NCBI GenBank assembly: GCA_003978395.1
Contig: QNZV01000063.1
Span: 1 to 42,277 of the forward strand
Source: Sulfurovum sp.
Lineage (GTDB): Bacteria > Campylobacterota > Campylobacteria > Campylobacterales > Sulfurovaceae
Reading direction: 5' to 3'
DNA length: 42,277 nucleotides
Part shown: positions 26,490-36,191 of the stretch, piece after piece
Position numbering within the stretch: position 1 is the stretch's first letter
Layout of the letters: the number at the start of each line of letters is the position of its first letter
Program-made: the position numbers and the translations under genes
Notes under the pieces: model-generated
What the model saw: the letters and a program-made list of their open reading frames with translations, nothing else
Told to the model about the DNA's origin: nothing
Database searches by the model: none

Positions 26490-28379
26490 CTACTCTTTAT
26501 GATGTTCTAGCTCTGCATAAGGTTTTGCTTGAGAAAAGTAAAATCCTTGTCCATATTCAACCCCAAAGCTTCTTAAGACTTCAATAACCTCTTTGTTATC
26601 AATAAATTCAGCAATAACCTCAATATTGTTCTCTTTAGAGAAGAGTGCAAATGTTTTCACAATGCTATAGGCACGTTTATCATGAAGAATCTCTTTAATA
26701 ATACTTCCATCTATTTTTAAATAATCAATAGATAAATTTAACAAATGAGTTAAATTAGAGTAACCTGAACCAAAGTCATCTATACAAATTTTAAAACCAA
26801 GAAGTTTAAGTCTCTGTATAGAGTTCTCCACTCGGATATAATCAATACTTTTTGTCTCTAAAATTTCAACATAAAGACGTGCAGATAAGTCAGAATTTTG
26901 TAATAATAAAAATAGAATAGAGTCATTAATCAAATCATCAGCTGAAAGATTAATTGAAATCCTCATCCTAGAATCTATTCTTAGAATCTTTATATTGTAC
27001 TCAATTATTTTTTTCGTTAAAAATGTATACAGATAGGAGTCTTCTAAAGCAGGTAAAATTTTATCTGGAAAAATAATTTTATCTCCATCTTCAATCCGAA
27101 GAAGTGCTTCATAATGGTGCAAAGTTGAATCTTTCAGCCGTTTAATTGGTTGATAATAACAGACCAATTTATCCGATTCAATCATCTCTTTTAACTGCTC
27201 TCTATAGATACGTTCAGGTTGAGATAAATCAAAATAGCTTATACTATTTCGTCCATTATGTTTAGATTTATACAACGCTGTATCTGCTTTATGAATAGCA
27301 TCTTGCAATGATTTTTCCAATTCAGTTTGAAGTAATGCACCAATAGATATGGTCACAGAAAATCGGTAATTTTTAACTCGAAAATTTGTAGATTCAATCA
27401 ATCTACGTATCTTTTCAAGAAGATTTTTAAAAATAGGCTCTTCCATATTCTTTTTAGGAATAAGCAAAAGAAACTCTTCTCCACCATATTGAATAAAAAT
27501 ATCCTCTTCTCTTAATAAGAGAGTTATTCTTCTAATAATAGAGATTAAAACTTTATCCCCATTTTTTTGCCCATAGAGATTATTAATACGTTTAAAAAAA
27601 TCTACATCCACTAAAGCAACATAGTAATCTTTAAAATTTATCTTATCATAATTGTCAGTTAAATAGACTCTATTTAAGGTATTAGTCAAAGGATTACAAT
27701 ACATTACATATTTAATATATTGAGTATGAAGCATATAAGAAATTAAGACTAAAAGAATAAAAAGACTAAATAAAATTGCATAAAGTAAACTCTTTACACT
27801 TACATTTAAAAGAGATGAAAGGGTTGCAAGACTACTCTCTTTATAATCCAAAACAAGAAATCCTATAGTCTTATCATGTTGAACAATTGGTTTAATTAAA
27901 GTAAATCCCAATTTATCAATTGTTGGTTGAATAAATGTTTTACTCTCTCTATTTGTTTGAGCTTCTATGAAAATGTTCTCTTCAATTGGTTCAAAACGCT
28001 CTCCTAACTCTCCTCTATCTTCTCTTGAAGCATCTAAGAGATAAAAAAGTTTTTTATTTTCAAGATATAAGATATAAACTGAGTCTATATCATCATTAAG
28101 TAAATCAGATATTTTATACTCATTTTCACTTCGTACAGAAGCATCTTTATAGTTTTCATAAACAAAATCAGAGTACTTTTTAAGCATACGATTTAAAATA
28201 TTATTTGAAGCATTCTCTACAGAAGAGATAGTTTGACTTAAGAGTAAATTTTTAAGACGATCTTCATAATTACCAATATTTTTATAGAAGTAACCTCCCC
28301 AAATAATAAGTAGAAGATAACCTCCAATTATGTAATAATAAATTTTGTTATTACGAAAAAAAATAAATTTATTATACAT
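26490..28379 (-). CDS. GGDEF-EAL cyclic-di-GMP enzyme with periplasmic sensor
   Basis: A 629-residue membrane protein. Two membrane segments (about 16-35 and 190-215) flank a periplasmic domain. A GGDEF domain follows with YGGEEF (about 297-302), an active-type variant, then an EAL domain with YEALLR (about 421), INLSADDL, IDDFGSGYSNL and YLKIDGS. Both catalytic halves look intact, so it could make or degrade cyclic-di-GMP; the net output cannot be read. An upstream ATG at 28397 is in frame, but AGGAAAA is correctly placed only for 28379. The small periplasmic gene upstream may be its partner. Confidence 0.9.
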   Translation of the reverse strand: MYNKFIFFRNNKIYYYIIGGYLLLIIWGGYFYKNIGNYEDRLKNLLLSQTISSVENASNNILNRMLKKYSDFVYENYKDASVRSENEYKISDLLNDDIDSVYILYLENKKLFYLLDASREDRGELGERFEPIEENIFIEAQTNRESKTFIQPTIDKLGFTLIKPIVQHDKTIGFLVLDYKESSLATLSSLLNVSVKSLLYAILFSLFILLVLISYMLHTQYIKYVMYCNPLTNTLNRVYLTDNYDKINFKDYYVALVDVDFFKRINNLYGQKNGDKVLISIIRRITLLLREEDIFIQYGGEEFLLLIPKKNMEEPIFKNLLEKIRRLIESTNFRVKNYRFSVTISIGALLQTELEKSLQDAIHKADTALYKSKHNGRNSISYFDLSQPERIYREQLKEMIESDKLVCYYQPIKRLKDSTLHHYEALLRIEDGDKIIFPDKILPALEDSYLYTFLTKKIIEYNIKILRIDSRMRISINLSADDLINDSILFLLLQNSDLSARLYVEILETKSIDYIRVENSIQRLKLLGFKICIDDFGSGYSNLTHLLNLSIDYLKIDGSIIKEILHDKRAYSIVKTFALFSKENNIEVIAEFIDNKEVIEVLRSFGVEYGQGFYFSQAKPYAELEHHKE

Positions 28380-28495
28380 GATGATTTTCCTAAACATAAA
28401 TTATAAATTATAAATATTGTTATCATAACATAAGAATGTGCTTAATTGTGAACATTAGAAATATTTTTTTAACAAAATATATCTATATAAAATAA

Positions 28496-28924
28496 TTAAT
28501 TTTTTAAAAAGCAAATTGCTTCTAGTTTACACTCTGGAATTAAGTATTTTTTTTTCATTTCTCTTAGGTCAAAACCACTGTTTTTTAAGCGTTCTGCAAC
28601 AAATACAATCTGGGTTCTCCCCTTCTTCATATAGATAGCACCTATACTGTTTTTATACTTCTTTAATGCTTTGTAGGAGTCGACAACAAACGCTTTATTT
28701 ATCTTTTTTTTTATTGGAAAAAGTATAATATCAGCATAGTTTTGTGATGTAAAATTTAACTTTTTATTCAAATGTAAACTCTTCTTGGTATTATAAAATT
28801 TTAATGGAATAGAGGAGTCTTTTAATGATTTAATACTAGATAAAACAGAATTTACTTTAGAAATATCCAATCCAGCAAATACAAATAGAGGGAAGATGAT
28901 TAAAATATTTATAATTCTCTTCAT
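28496..28924 (-). CDS. Small periplasmic protein of unknown function
   Basis: A 142-residue protein with a signal peptide (about 1-17, MKRIINILIIFPLFVFA) and a small alpha/beta mature domain. It shows KAFVVDSYKALKKYKNSIGAIYMKKGRTQIVF and two cysteines near the C terminus (PECKLEAIC) that may form a disulfide. No family is recognised. The in-frame ATG at 28957 was rejected because AAGGAT lies just before 28924. It lies 116 bases upstream of the GGDEF-EAL gene on the same strand, so a joint role is possible, loosely comparable to periplasmic regulators of diguanylate cyclases. This is inference from position and size only. Confidence 0.65.
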   Translation of the reverse strand: MKRIINILIIFPLFVFAGLDISKVNSVLSSIKSLKDSSIPLKFYNTKKSLHLNKKLNFTSQNYADIILFPIKKKINKAFVVDSYKALKKYKNSIGAIYMKKGRTQIVFVAERLKNSGFDLREMKKKYLIPECKLEAICFLKN

Positions 28925-29044
28925 GATATAATCCTTTCTTTCAACTATATAATACAATTTAATATTAAAAAATAATATGAATTATTATATATAATATTTT
29001 ATATAAAGAAAAATAAAATCATTTAGTTATAGCCTCTTTTCTGC

Positions 29045-29050
29045 TATACT
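29045..29050 (+). promoter_or_regulatory. -10 element for trpS
   Basis: TGCTATACT, an extended -10, 27 bases before the ATG at 29078. It lies in the 153-base divergent region shared with the small periplasmic gene, which is otherwise AT-rich without clear structure. Confidence 0.55.
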
Positions 29051-29077
29051 TCTAGTACAATTTAACCAAGGATGTAC

Positions 29078-30043
29078 ATGCGTGTATTAACAGGAATCCA
29101 AGCTTCGGGAAAACTTCATATCGGTAACTATTTTGGTGCAATGAAACCCATGATAGAACTCCAAGAAAAAGAAGAACTTTTTACGTTTATTGCAAACTAT
29201 CATTCATTAACCACTTCTAAAAATGCAAAACTTTTAAAACAACTAACTTTTGATGCAGCTGTTGACTATTTATCTTTGGGGATTAACCCTGAAAAGAGTA
29301 CTTTTTGGGTGCAAAGTGATGTACCACAAGTTTTAGAACTTTATTGGATTTTATCTAAATTTACCCCTATGGGTTTATTAGAGAGAGCACACTCCTATAA
29401 AGATAAAGTGGCAAAAGGAATTTCTGCGAATCATGCTCTTTTCTCTTATCCAGTCTTAATGGCTGCTGATATTTTACTATTGGATACAGAAAAAGTGCCT
29501 GTTGGAAAAGACCAAATACAACATGTAGAGATGACCCGTGATATTGCTACAAAATACAATAATGAATATGGAGAAATTTTTACTCTACCAGAACATATGG
29601 TCAATGATGAGGTAGCAACAATTCCAGGTATAGATGGTCAAAAAATGTCAAAAAGTTACGATAATGCTATTGATATTTTTATGGAAACAGAGAAAAAGCT
29701 ACAAAAACGTTGTAATAAGATTATTAGTTCATCCACCCCTTTAGGAGAACCTTTAGAGTATAAAGGGTGTAACATATACAATATCGCTTCACTCTTTTTA
29801 GATGATAACCGTAAAACAGAACTTCAAGCTCGTTATCAAACAGGAGAAGAGGGCTATGGTCACTTTAAGAAATATCTAAAAGAGCTTATTTGGGAAGAGT
29901 TTGCAGAGGCTAGAGAAAAACGTGAAGCCTACATCAATAATCCAGATTTAGTCAACGATATTTTATCAGATGGAGCGAAAAAGATGCAGATAATAGCCAA
30001 CAATAAAATGGCAATTATTCGTGAGGCTATAGGACTACTCTAA
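29078..30043 (+). CDS. trpS: Tryptophanyl-tRNA synthetase
   Basis: A 321-residue class Ic aminoacyl-tRNA synthetase that charges tRNA-Trp. The class I signatures are GKLHIGN (11-17) and KMSKS (in DGQKMSKSYDN). QSDVPQVLELYWILS and the AADILLLDT segment are also typical. Length is usual for the family. ATG at 29072 is in frame, but it overlaps the AAGGA site, which fits 29078 at five-base spacing. The stop codon overlaps that of the convergent murI. Confidence 0.97.
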   Translation: MRVLTGIQASGKLHIGNYFGAMKPMIELQEKEELFTFIANYHSLTTSKNAKLLKQLTFDAAVDYLSLGINPEKSTFWVQSDVPQVLELYWILSKFTPMGLLERAHSYKDKVAKGISANHALFSYPVLMAADILLLDTEKVPVGKDQIQHVEMTRDIATKYNNEYGEIFTLPEHMVNDEVATIPGIDGQKMSKSYDNAIDIFMETEKKLQKRCNKIISSSTPLGEPLEYKGCNIYNIASLFLDDNRKTELQARYQTGEEGYGHFKKYLKELIWEEFAEAREKREAYINNPDLVNDILSDGAKKMQIIANNKMAIIREAIGLL

Positions 30044-30783
30044 GTACCTAACCAATATTTAGCTATTTTTCTAAGTCCTGCAACGTTATCTGAGGCAAAT
30101 ATTTTTAACTCTGCTCTATTTTTTTGAATAGAGAGTTTATAATGAGCCTCTAAATATTCAACAATTGCCTCTCCAGAGTGAATTAATAGTGGTTTTTTAT
30201 CAAAATATTTTTGAAGAGCATCTCCAATAAGAGGAAAATGTGTACATCCTAAAATAATAGCCTTAGGGGGTTCAATATTAGAAAAATAATGGTTCATTGT
30301 TGCCTCTAGTATCTCTCCCTCAAAAATTCCCTCTTCTACCAAAGGAACAAATAGCCCTGTTTGTAATGCTATAATATGAGAATAGTTTAATTTTTCAAGT
30401 GATTCTTGATAACGTTTTGAAGAAATAGTAGCACGTGTAGCAATAATTAAAATGGTGTCATCTTTTTCTACAATAGAGTTTTCAAGAGCCATCACTCCTG
30501 CTTCAATTACACCAACAACGGGGTATTTACTCTGAGCATTCATTTCGGGTAAGGCATAGGCAGAGACGGTGTTACAAGCTGTAATGAGTAAATCAATATC
30601 AAAATTATTAAAAAATTCTAAAGCTTCAAGAGAGTATCGGATAATAGTATTTTTGTCTTTAGGACCATAAGGGACACGAGCTGTATCCCCATAATAGATA
30701 ACCTCATCAAAAAGATTGGAAGCAAGCAGTGATTTAACAACAGAAAGCCCCCCTGCTCCTGAATCAAAAACACCTATTTTCAT
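30040..30783 (-). CDS. murI: Glutamate racemase
   Basis: A 247-residue enzyme that makes D-glutamate for peptidoglycan. The two catalytic cysteines sit in ACNTVSAYALPEM (about 70) and GCTHFPLI (about 180), and D7 lies in GVFDSGAGG. It lies 12 bases after rho on the same strand; the rho-murI order is also known from Helicobacter. It shares stop-codon bases with the convergent trpS, and no terminator hairpin is visible there. Confidence 0.96.
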   Translation of the reverse strand: MKIGVFDSGAGGLSVVKSLLASNLFDEVIYYGDTARVPYGPKDKNTIIRYSLEALEFFNNFDIDLLITACNTVSAYALPEMNAQSKYPVVGVIEAGVMALENSIVEKDDTILIIATRATISSKRYQESLEKLNYSHIIALQTGLFVPLVEEGIFEGEILEATMNHYFSNIEPPKAIILGCTHFPLIGDALQKYFDKKPLLIHSGEAIVEYLEAHYKLSIQKNRAELKIFASDNVAGLRKIAKYWLGT

Positions 30784-30795
30784 ATGTTATTCAAT

Positions 30796-32115
30796 CTAAC
30801 CATTCATAATGGCTAAAAACTCTTCATTCGTTTTGGTTTTAGTCATTTTTGAGAATAAAAATTTAAGACCTTCAACATCTTCCATTCCCTGCATAGCATT
30901 TCTAATCGCCCATACTTTTTGCATAACATCTGGATTAACCATAAGCTCTTCTTTTCGTGTTCCAGATTTTGTCACATCAATTGCAGGATAGATTCTTCGT
31001 TCAGAGACATAACGATTAAGTACTACTTCTGAGTTACCTGTTCCTTTGAACTCTTCAAAAATTACCTCATCCATTCTACTACCTGTTTCAATAAGAGCTG
31101 TAGCAATAATAGTTAAACTTCCACCCTCCTCTATGTTTCGAGCAGCTCCAAAAAATCTTTTTGGCTTATGAAGAGCATTGGCATCAACCCCTCCAGAGAG
31201 AACTTTTCCTGAGCTTGGTGTTACTGTGTTATAGGCACGAGCAAGACGAGTAATAGAATCTAGTAAAATAACTACATCTTTACCACTCTCTACACGTCTT
31301 TTAGCTTTTTCAATAACTATTTCTGCTGTTCGAACATGATTTTGTGCAGGTAAATCAAAGGTAGAAGAGTAGACTTCCCCTTTTACAGAACGTTGCATAT
31401 CAGTTACCTCTTCTGGTCGTTCATCAACCAAAAGAACCATGAGTGAAACATCAGGTGTATTATGAGAGATACCATGAGCCAACTCTTTAAGTAATTCTGT
31501 CTTACCTGTACGTGGGGGAGCTACAATCAAAGCTCTCTGACCTTTGCCAATAGGAGTAAACAAATCAAGTACACGTCCTGTAAGCTTCATTGGATTGTAT
31601 TCCAATTTCAATTGTTCAGTAGCATAAAGAGGGGTTAAGTTATCAAAAAGAGGTCTCTTTTTTGACTCTTCAGGAGGTAGATAGTTAATCGCTTCTATTT
31701 TAAGAAGAGCATAATACTTCTCTTGGTCTTTAGGCTGTCGAACTTGACCTGTTACAATATCCCCATTTCGAAGTGCAAAACGTTTAATTTGTGTTCCACT
31801 TACATAAGTATCATTTTGAGAATTGGCAAAGTTTCCATCTTCTGACCTTAAAAAGCCATAACCATCATTCATAACCTCTAAAATACCTGTAAAAAGAATA
31901 AATCCACCCTGTTTCACTTGTGATTTTAGAATTTCAAAAATAAGATCTTTTCTTTTAAATTCATTAGGGTTTTCAACTTTTACTTTATCTGCTATTTTTA
32001 CAAGCTCTTCTAATGGTTTAGATTGTAAATCTTCAACCTTGTATCCATCAACAGGAACATGTGTTCTACTGTGATTTTTCTTATTCTGTTTTTTATGATG
32101 TTGTTGTTCGCTCAT
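30796..32115 (-). CDS. rho: Transcription termination factor Rho
   Basis: A 439-residue hexameric RNA helicase. The basic N terminus (about 1-18, His and Lys rich) precedes the Rho N domain and the cold-shock RNA-binding domain ([13 protein letters not shown]). The ATPase core has Walker [12 protein letters not shown] and Walker [17 protein letters not shown], and the Q/R loops follow. Length is close to the standard 420. GAGG before the ATG and a TATAAT upstream mark the unit that also transcribes murI. Confidence 0.97.
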   Translation of the reverse strand: MSEQQHHKKQNKKNHSRTHVPVDGYKVEDLQSKPLEELVKIADKVKVENPNEFKRKDLIFEILKSQVKQGGFILFTGILEVMNDGYGFLRSEDGNFANSQNDTYVSGTQIKRFALRNGDIVTGQVRQPKDQEKYYALLKIEAINYLPPEESKKRPLFDNLTPLYATEQLKLEYNPMKLTGRVLDLFTPIGKGQRALIVAPPRTGKTELLKELAHGISHNTPDVSLMVLLVDERPEEVTDMQRSVKGEVYSSTFDLPAQNHVRTAEIVIEKAKRRVESGKDVVILLDSITRLARAYNTVTPSSGKVLSGGVDANALHKPKRFFGAARNIEEGGSLTIIATALIETGSRMDEVIFEEFKGTGNSEVVLNRYVSERRIYPAIDVTKSGTRKEELMVNPDVMQKVWAIRNAMQGMEDVEGLKFLFSKMTKTKTNEEFLAIMNG

Positions 32116-32157
32116 AGGTCCTCTTGAAAGCTATATGGAGATTATTTGTAGTGTGTT

Positions 32158-32163
32158 ATTATA
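32158..32163 (-). promoter_or_regulatory. -10 element for rho-murI
   Basis: TATAAT on the minus strand, 42 bases before the rho ATG, within TTGATTATAATAAC. Confidence 0.5.
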
Positions 32164-32201
32164 ATCAACTTTTTATTAATCTTGCTTGGAATTACTCATC
32201 A

Positions 32202-32594
32202 TTAAGAAGATATTGCCATAAATAGCAAAGGAACGTAGATAAATACCCCTAAAAAACCCATAAAAGGAGACATTTTCAAACTTAACATCTTTCTCAACTC
32301 TTTATCCATATCTTGTTTAATATAACGTTGCTTTATCAACTCTATCTTAAAAAATATATCAAATGTTTTTATCACTAATATCACAATAATATAAAAATTT
32401 ACAATATTTAAATAGAGACTCACAAAAAGAGTAAAATAGAATGTTGGATGAAGCATAAAAAAAAGAAAGATATTTTTATTGTAATAAATATATAGTTTTT
32501 CAATCATCTCTCCTAATGTATTCGATTTCTGTAAAGAGGCTTCCATCAGTTCCAAAACAATCATAATAGTAATAAGTTGAGTAAAAATTTCCAT
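32202..32594 (-). CDS. Small membrane protein of unknown function
   Basis: A 130-residue protein with hydrophobic segments at about 5-20, 41-60, 62-83 and 110-128, separated by charged loops (YKLIKQRYIKQDMDKELRKM-like stretch at 84-104). No family is recognised. No Shine-Dalgarno sequence precedes the ATG, so the start is uncertain and a later Met (residue 11 or 17) is possible. It lies 86 bases upstream of rho on the same strand and is divergent from the HAD gene. It is accepted because the frame is long and composition is membrane-like and consistent along its length. Confidence 0.55.
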   Translation of the reverse strand: MEIFTQLITIMIVLELMEASLQKSNTLGEMIEKLYIYYNKNIFLFFMLHPTFYFTLFVSLYLNIVNFYIIVILVIKTFDIFFKIELIKQRYIKQDMDKELRKMLSLKMSPFMGFLGVFIYVPLLFMAISS

Positions 32595-32632
32595 GAGAGG
32601 AATAGTAGCAAGTTTTCATTAATAAATAGTGG

Positions 32633-32638
32633 TATAAT
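32633..32638 (+). promoter_or_regulatory. -10 element for the HAD gene
   Basis: TATAAT within GTGGTATAATTC, 39 bases before the ATG at 32678. Confidence 0.5.
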
Positions 32639-32677
32639 TCTTTAAAAAGAAAAATCAAATAAAAAAGAGAACAATAG

Positions 32678-33514
32678 ATGCATAAACTTTATATTACAGA
32701 TTTAGACCATACTTTTTTACACAGTTCACAAAGAGTAAGTAACTTCTCTAAACAGGTATGGAATGAAAAAGTAAACCATGCTTTACTTTCTGTAGCGACA
32801 GCTCGAAGCTTTTCTAAAACAAGCGATTTTTTAAAAGGGCTTCCTCTCAAAGCACCTCTTATATTACTTGATGGTACAATGGTAGCAACCAGCGATAAAA
32901 AACTTATTGATGTGCAAACCCTATCTGCCCAACTCTCTTCAGAAATTATTCAAGAGAGTCATTCTTTTGATATACAACCCTTTGTTATCTCTCTAAACGA
33001 TTATCAATCTTTAGATGAAACCTTTGCTATTCCACCACTACTTAATGATTTTCAATCTTTTCTTATAGCAAATAACTATGCAACAGACAAACGATTATCA
33101 TTTAAGAAAAAAATTGAAGGTGTAAAAGATACACTGAAAATAGTCTATATGGGAAATGAAGAACTTTTACGTCCCTTAAGCAAACATCTCAAAAAGATTT
33201 TTGGAAACAAAATAGAGGTTAAATTAGCTCCTGAAAACTACATGAAGTGTTATTTTCTAACCATTCTTCACCCCTTAGGAGATAAAGCACATGCTCTAAA
33301 TATTGTTCATGAGTATTTAAATTACTTACCCAAAGATACAACTGTGTTTGGAGATAGTCTAAACGATATAGGTATGTTTCAACTAGCAGGTACAGCTGTT
33401 GCTGTAAGCAATGCGTTGAAAGAGGTTAAAGATATAGCAGATATAGTGCTAGAACAGAGTAATGATGAAGATGCTGTTGCACACTATTTACAAAAAAATA
33501 TCAATACGGATTAA
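32678..33514 (+). CDS. HAD superfamily hydrolase, Cof-type (IIB)
   Basis: A 278-residue cytoplasmic phosphatase-like enzyme. Motif I is DLDHT (D8 the nucleophile, D10 the acid/base), motif II lies in the SVATARS segment, a conserved Lys lies in GDKAHAL (motif III), and FGDSLNDIGMF is motif IV. The cap inserted between motifs II and III marks type IIB, as in sugar and nucleotide-sugar phosphatases. The substrate is unknown. The stop overlaps that of the response regulator on the other strand. It is close to the muramic-acid recycling operon, which lacks an evident MurNAc-6-P phosphatase. Confidence 0.85.
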   Translation: MHKLYITDLDHTFLHSSQRVSNFSKQVWNEKVNHALLSVATARSFSKTSDFLKGLPLKAPLILLDGTMVATSDKKLIDVQTLSAQLSSEIIQESHSFDIQPFVISLNDYQSLDETFAIPPLLNDFQSFLIANNYATDKRLSFKKKIEGVKDTLKIVYMGNEELLRPLSKHLKKIFGNKIEVKLAPENYMKCYFLTILHPLGDKAHALNIVHEYLNYLPKDTTVFGDSLNDIGMFQLAGTAVAVSNALKEVKDIADIVLEQSNDEDAVAHYLQKNINTD

Positions 33515-34188
33515 AATTCTATTTTATATCCAACACCGTATTGGTTTTTGATTAAATCCTTTGGTATTTTCTTTCGTAAATTTTTAACCAAAGTACGAAT
33601 AGATGAGTTGGTAATAGTACGATCAATCTCATCACCCCAAACATAAAAGAAAATTTCATCTTCATTACAAGGAATTCCTGCTTTTGTAACTAAAAGTTCA
33701 AAAAGTTTTAGCTCTCTTTTTGTTAAAATAATCGATTCATCTGAACAGAAAAGTGTTTTACTTTTATTATCCCATACACAATCATATGCTAAAGTTATAT
33801 TTCGTACACCTTCTACTTTTTTTGCAACTTTTAAAAGGGCGTTCATTAAATCAACACGTCCAACAGGTTTAATAAGATAAGCAGAAAAACTTAACGAAAC
33901 AATATCTAAAAGTATCTCTCTATCTGAATGTGCTGTTAGAGCAATCAATGCAATATTTTCATCTTCTGCTCGAATTGCTTTAGCCAAAGACATACCATTC
34001 ATTTTAGGAATTAAAAAATCCATTACAACTAGATGAATTTTCTTCTCTTTATAGAGTTTATAAGCCTCTTCTCCATCTCGTGCAATATAGAGTGTATGAC
34101 ACAACTCTTTTAAAAAATATGCGTATTTTTCAATAATTCTCTCTTCATCTTCTACATATAATATGTTTAAATTCTTTAATGCTTTCAC
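33511..34188 (-). CDS. OmpR-family response regulator
   Basis: A 225-residue DNA-binding regulator with an N-terminal receiver (VEDEE pocket, phosphorylated D57 in VVMDFLIPKMNG, K in LIKPVG) and a C-terminal winged helix (about 130-225, LTKRELKLFELLV and RTLVKNLRKKIPKDLIKNQYGVGYKI). The start is GTG. It lies 107 bases after the 7TMR-DISM kinase on the same strand and is its likely partner. Its targets are unknown; autoregulation of the upstream recycling operon is an inference. Confidence 0.93.
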   Translation of the reverse strand: MKALKNLNILYVEDEERIIEKYAYFLKELCHTLYIARDGEEAYKLYKEKKIHLVVMDFLIPKMNGMSLAKAIRAEDENIALIALTAHSDREILLDIVSLSFSAYLIKPVGRVDLMNALLKVAKKVEGVRNITLAYDCVWDNKSKTLFCSDESIILTKRELKLFELLVTKAGIPCNEDEIFFYVWGDEIDRTITNSSIRTLVKNLRKKIPKDLIKNQYGVGYKIEF

Positions 34189-34295
34189 GATAAACTTCTA
34201 TGCCTCCTTAGGACTAAAATAAAAATAAATAGTATTTAATTCTTAAAAATATAATTCATATCATTATTCCATAACAATGTGATTCAATAGTGATG

Positions 34296-36191
34296 CTACT
34301 TTTTACTCATATTTATTGGAATAGATAGTGTAGAGATAACCCCTTCATTGAGATTTTCAATATTTACAAATCCTTGCATACTCTTCTCAATAAGCATTAC
34401 TAGAATGTAAAGTCCCAATCCTATTCCTTTCGATTCATGTTTTGTTGTAAAATAGGGATTATAGATTTTATCTATAATCCCTATTGGGATTCCCCCTGCA
34501 TTATCCTCTATAGTAATGATTATATGTTCATTATCTCTTTTACTATCTATAATAATTTTAGGTTTCTCAATTTCATTAATTCTTATCGCATCCATACTAT
34601 TATTCATCAAAATTAAAAGAGCTTGAATAAGTTCAGACTGATAACTATAGAGTTCAATATTCTCTTCTATCTCTACAATAATCTCAATGGAATTTTTTTT
34701 ATGAGATAGAGAGAGAAGCTTTATAGCTCTATTAATCGCATCTGAGATATAGAAATAATTTACACTTTTATCATGTTTAAAGAAATTCATAAAATCGCTA
34801 ATTGTTCCAGAAAGATAGGCTGTAGACTCCTCTATCTCATTTAAATATCTATTTAATCTCTTGTCATCTAACTTATTTTTACGATTATCCAAATCTATCT
34901 CTAAAACTATTCCATTAATTTCACTAAGAGGTTGCCTCCACTGATGAGCGATAATTGAAATCATTTCACCCATAGATGCCAATTTATTTTGTTGAATCAA
35001 TAGAGAAGATTGTTTTTTTTTCTCTTTTTGTATTAACTTAATCTTATATGACAATATAAATGAGAAACAGAGTACTTCAAAAAGCATTAAAAATTGAAAG
35101 ATATAATCTGAAAAAATATTTGTTTCAAAAATATTAAGATAAACTAAGGGGAGGAATACCCCTACCACAGAAACTATTGTCCAAATAACAGAATAAAATT
35201 GAGCGACTATATCCTTTTGAGAATAAGCCAAATAATACGTGGTAAAAATAACAAATAATACATAAATAGGAACCACAATAAAAAATAGATCGAAAAAAAT
35301 TTGTGTATAGAAAAAAGAGTGCATCTCAATAACAATACTATTCAAAATAGTAAAAATAAAAAAATAAAATACAAAAATCTTAAAGACAATATGTAGACTA
35401 GGAATCTTCTCTCTTATATGTAGAATAGATTCGATAAAGAGTGTCATAGATACAAAAAAAGCTCCAGAACTCATATAAAATATCCACTTATAATCAGGGA
35501 AATAACGCTGAGAAAAACCAAAAAGACCAATAAAATAGACAATCAACCAAAAGGTATAACAGACATAATATATATAAGCAGGGTGTTTCAAAAGAAAATA
35601 GAGAAACAGATTATAGAACATCATAATAAACATTCCTCCAAAGAATATCCCTTCTATCATATTATAACTTTGATAAAAATCTAAAAGATTCTCTTTTGTT
35701 CGTAAAAAAAAGCTTATATCTATCTTATTATAATTGCGAATTTTAAAAAAAACCGTTGCCTCTTCATGGGCTAAAAGTGTAATAGGAAAGGTCATATGAT
35801 TTGCATTAAAAGCACGCTCTCTATTTTTATGAATAACACCATCTTGAATATACTCTACGCATTTGTTATTTTTCATAAAATAGAACTCAATAGAGTATGT
35901 AAATTGATTCTCAGATTGAATATAGTATGTTTTTGAACTACTTGAAATATTTTTAAATTCAATTTTTGCCCAATAGGCTCTATTTGCATTTTTAAATGTA
36001 TTAAAAGTATCTTTACTCTTATTCCATATCCGTCCATCTAAAGAGTTAGGTGTTTCATTTAAATCATTAGCTAAGGTATAAGAGATAAAATCTTTTGTTT
36101 TATAAAACTCTTCAATACCAATCTCTAAAACATCGGCATAGAGAAAACTCCATAAAAATAAAAAACTTAGAAAAAAACGTCTAAAGTACAT
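34296..36191 (-). CDS. 7TMR-DISM sensor histidine kinase
   Basis: A 631-residue membrane kinase. After a signal peptide (about 1-19), a periplasmic beta-rich DISMED2-type domain (about 20-175) looks like a carbohydrate-binding jelly roll. Seven membrane segments follow (about 180-390), then a short coiled coil, a HisKA-like domain with H416 (IAHQWRQPLSEING), and a HATPase (LMNNSMDAI, DNAGGIP, GIGLGLYI). The AHQWRQPL form is typical of Campylobacterota kinases. Its ATG overlaps the murU stop by 11 bases. Coupling to murU suggests it senses a cell-wall sugar or related ligand; this is inference. Confidence 0.9.
   Translation of the reverse strand: MYFRRFFLSFLFLWSFLYADVLEIGIEEFYKTKDFISYTLANDLNETPNSLDGRIWNKSKDTFNTFKNANRAYWAKIEFKNISSSSKTYYIQSENQFTYSIEFYFMKNNKCVEYIQDGVIHKNRERAFNANHMTFPITLLAHEEATVFFKIRNYNKIDISFFLRTKENLLDFYQSYNMIEGIFFGGMFIMMFYNLFLYFLLKHPAYIYYVCYTFWLIVYFIGLFGFSQRYFPDYKWIFYMSSGAFFVSMTLFIESILHIREKIPSLHIVFKIFVFYFFIFTILNSIVIEMHSFFYTQIFFDLFFIVVPIYVLFVIFTTYYLAYSQKDIVAQFYSVIWTIVSVVGVFLPLVYLNIFETNIFSDYIFQFLMLFEVLCFSFILSYKIKLIQKEKKKQSSLLIQQNKLASMGEMISIIAHQWRQPLSEINGIVLEIDLDNRKNKLDDKRLNRYLNEIEESTAYLSGTISDFMNFFKHDKSVNYFYISDAINRAIKLLSLSHKKNSIEIIVEIEENIELYSYQSELIQALLILMNNSMDAIRINEIEKPKIIIDSKRDNEHIIITIEDNAGGIPIGIIDKIYNPYFTTKHESKGIGLGLYILVMLIEKSMQGFVNIENLNEGVISTLSIPINMSKK

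Noticed and set aside
26470-26493. GTAGATG / CATCTAC inverted repeat between der and the GGDEF-EAL gene as a terminator
   Set aside because: The stem is only seven bases with a ten-base loop and no clear T tract on either strand.
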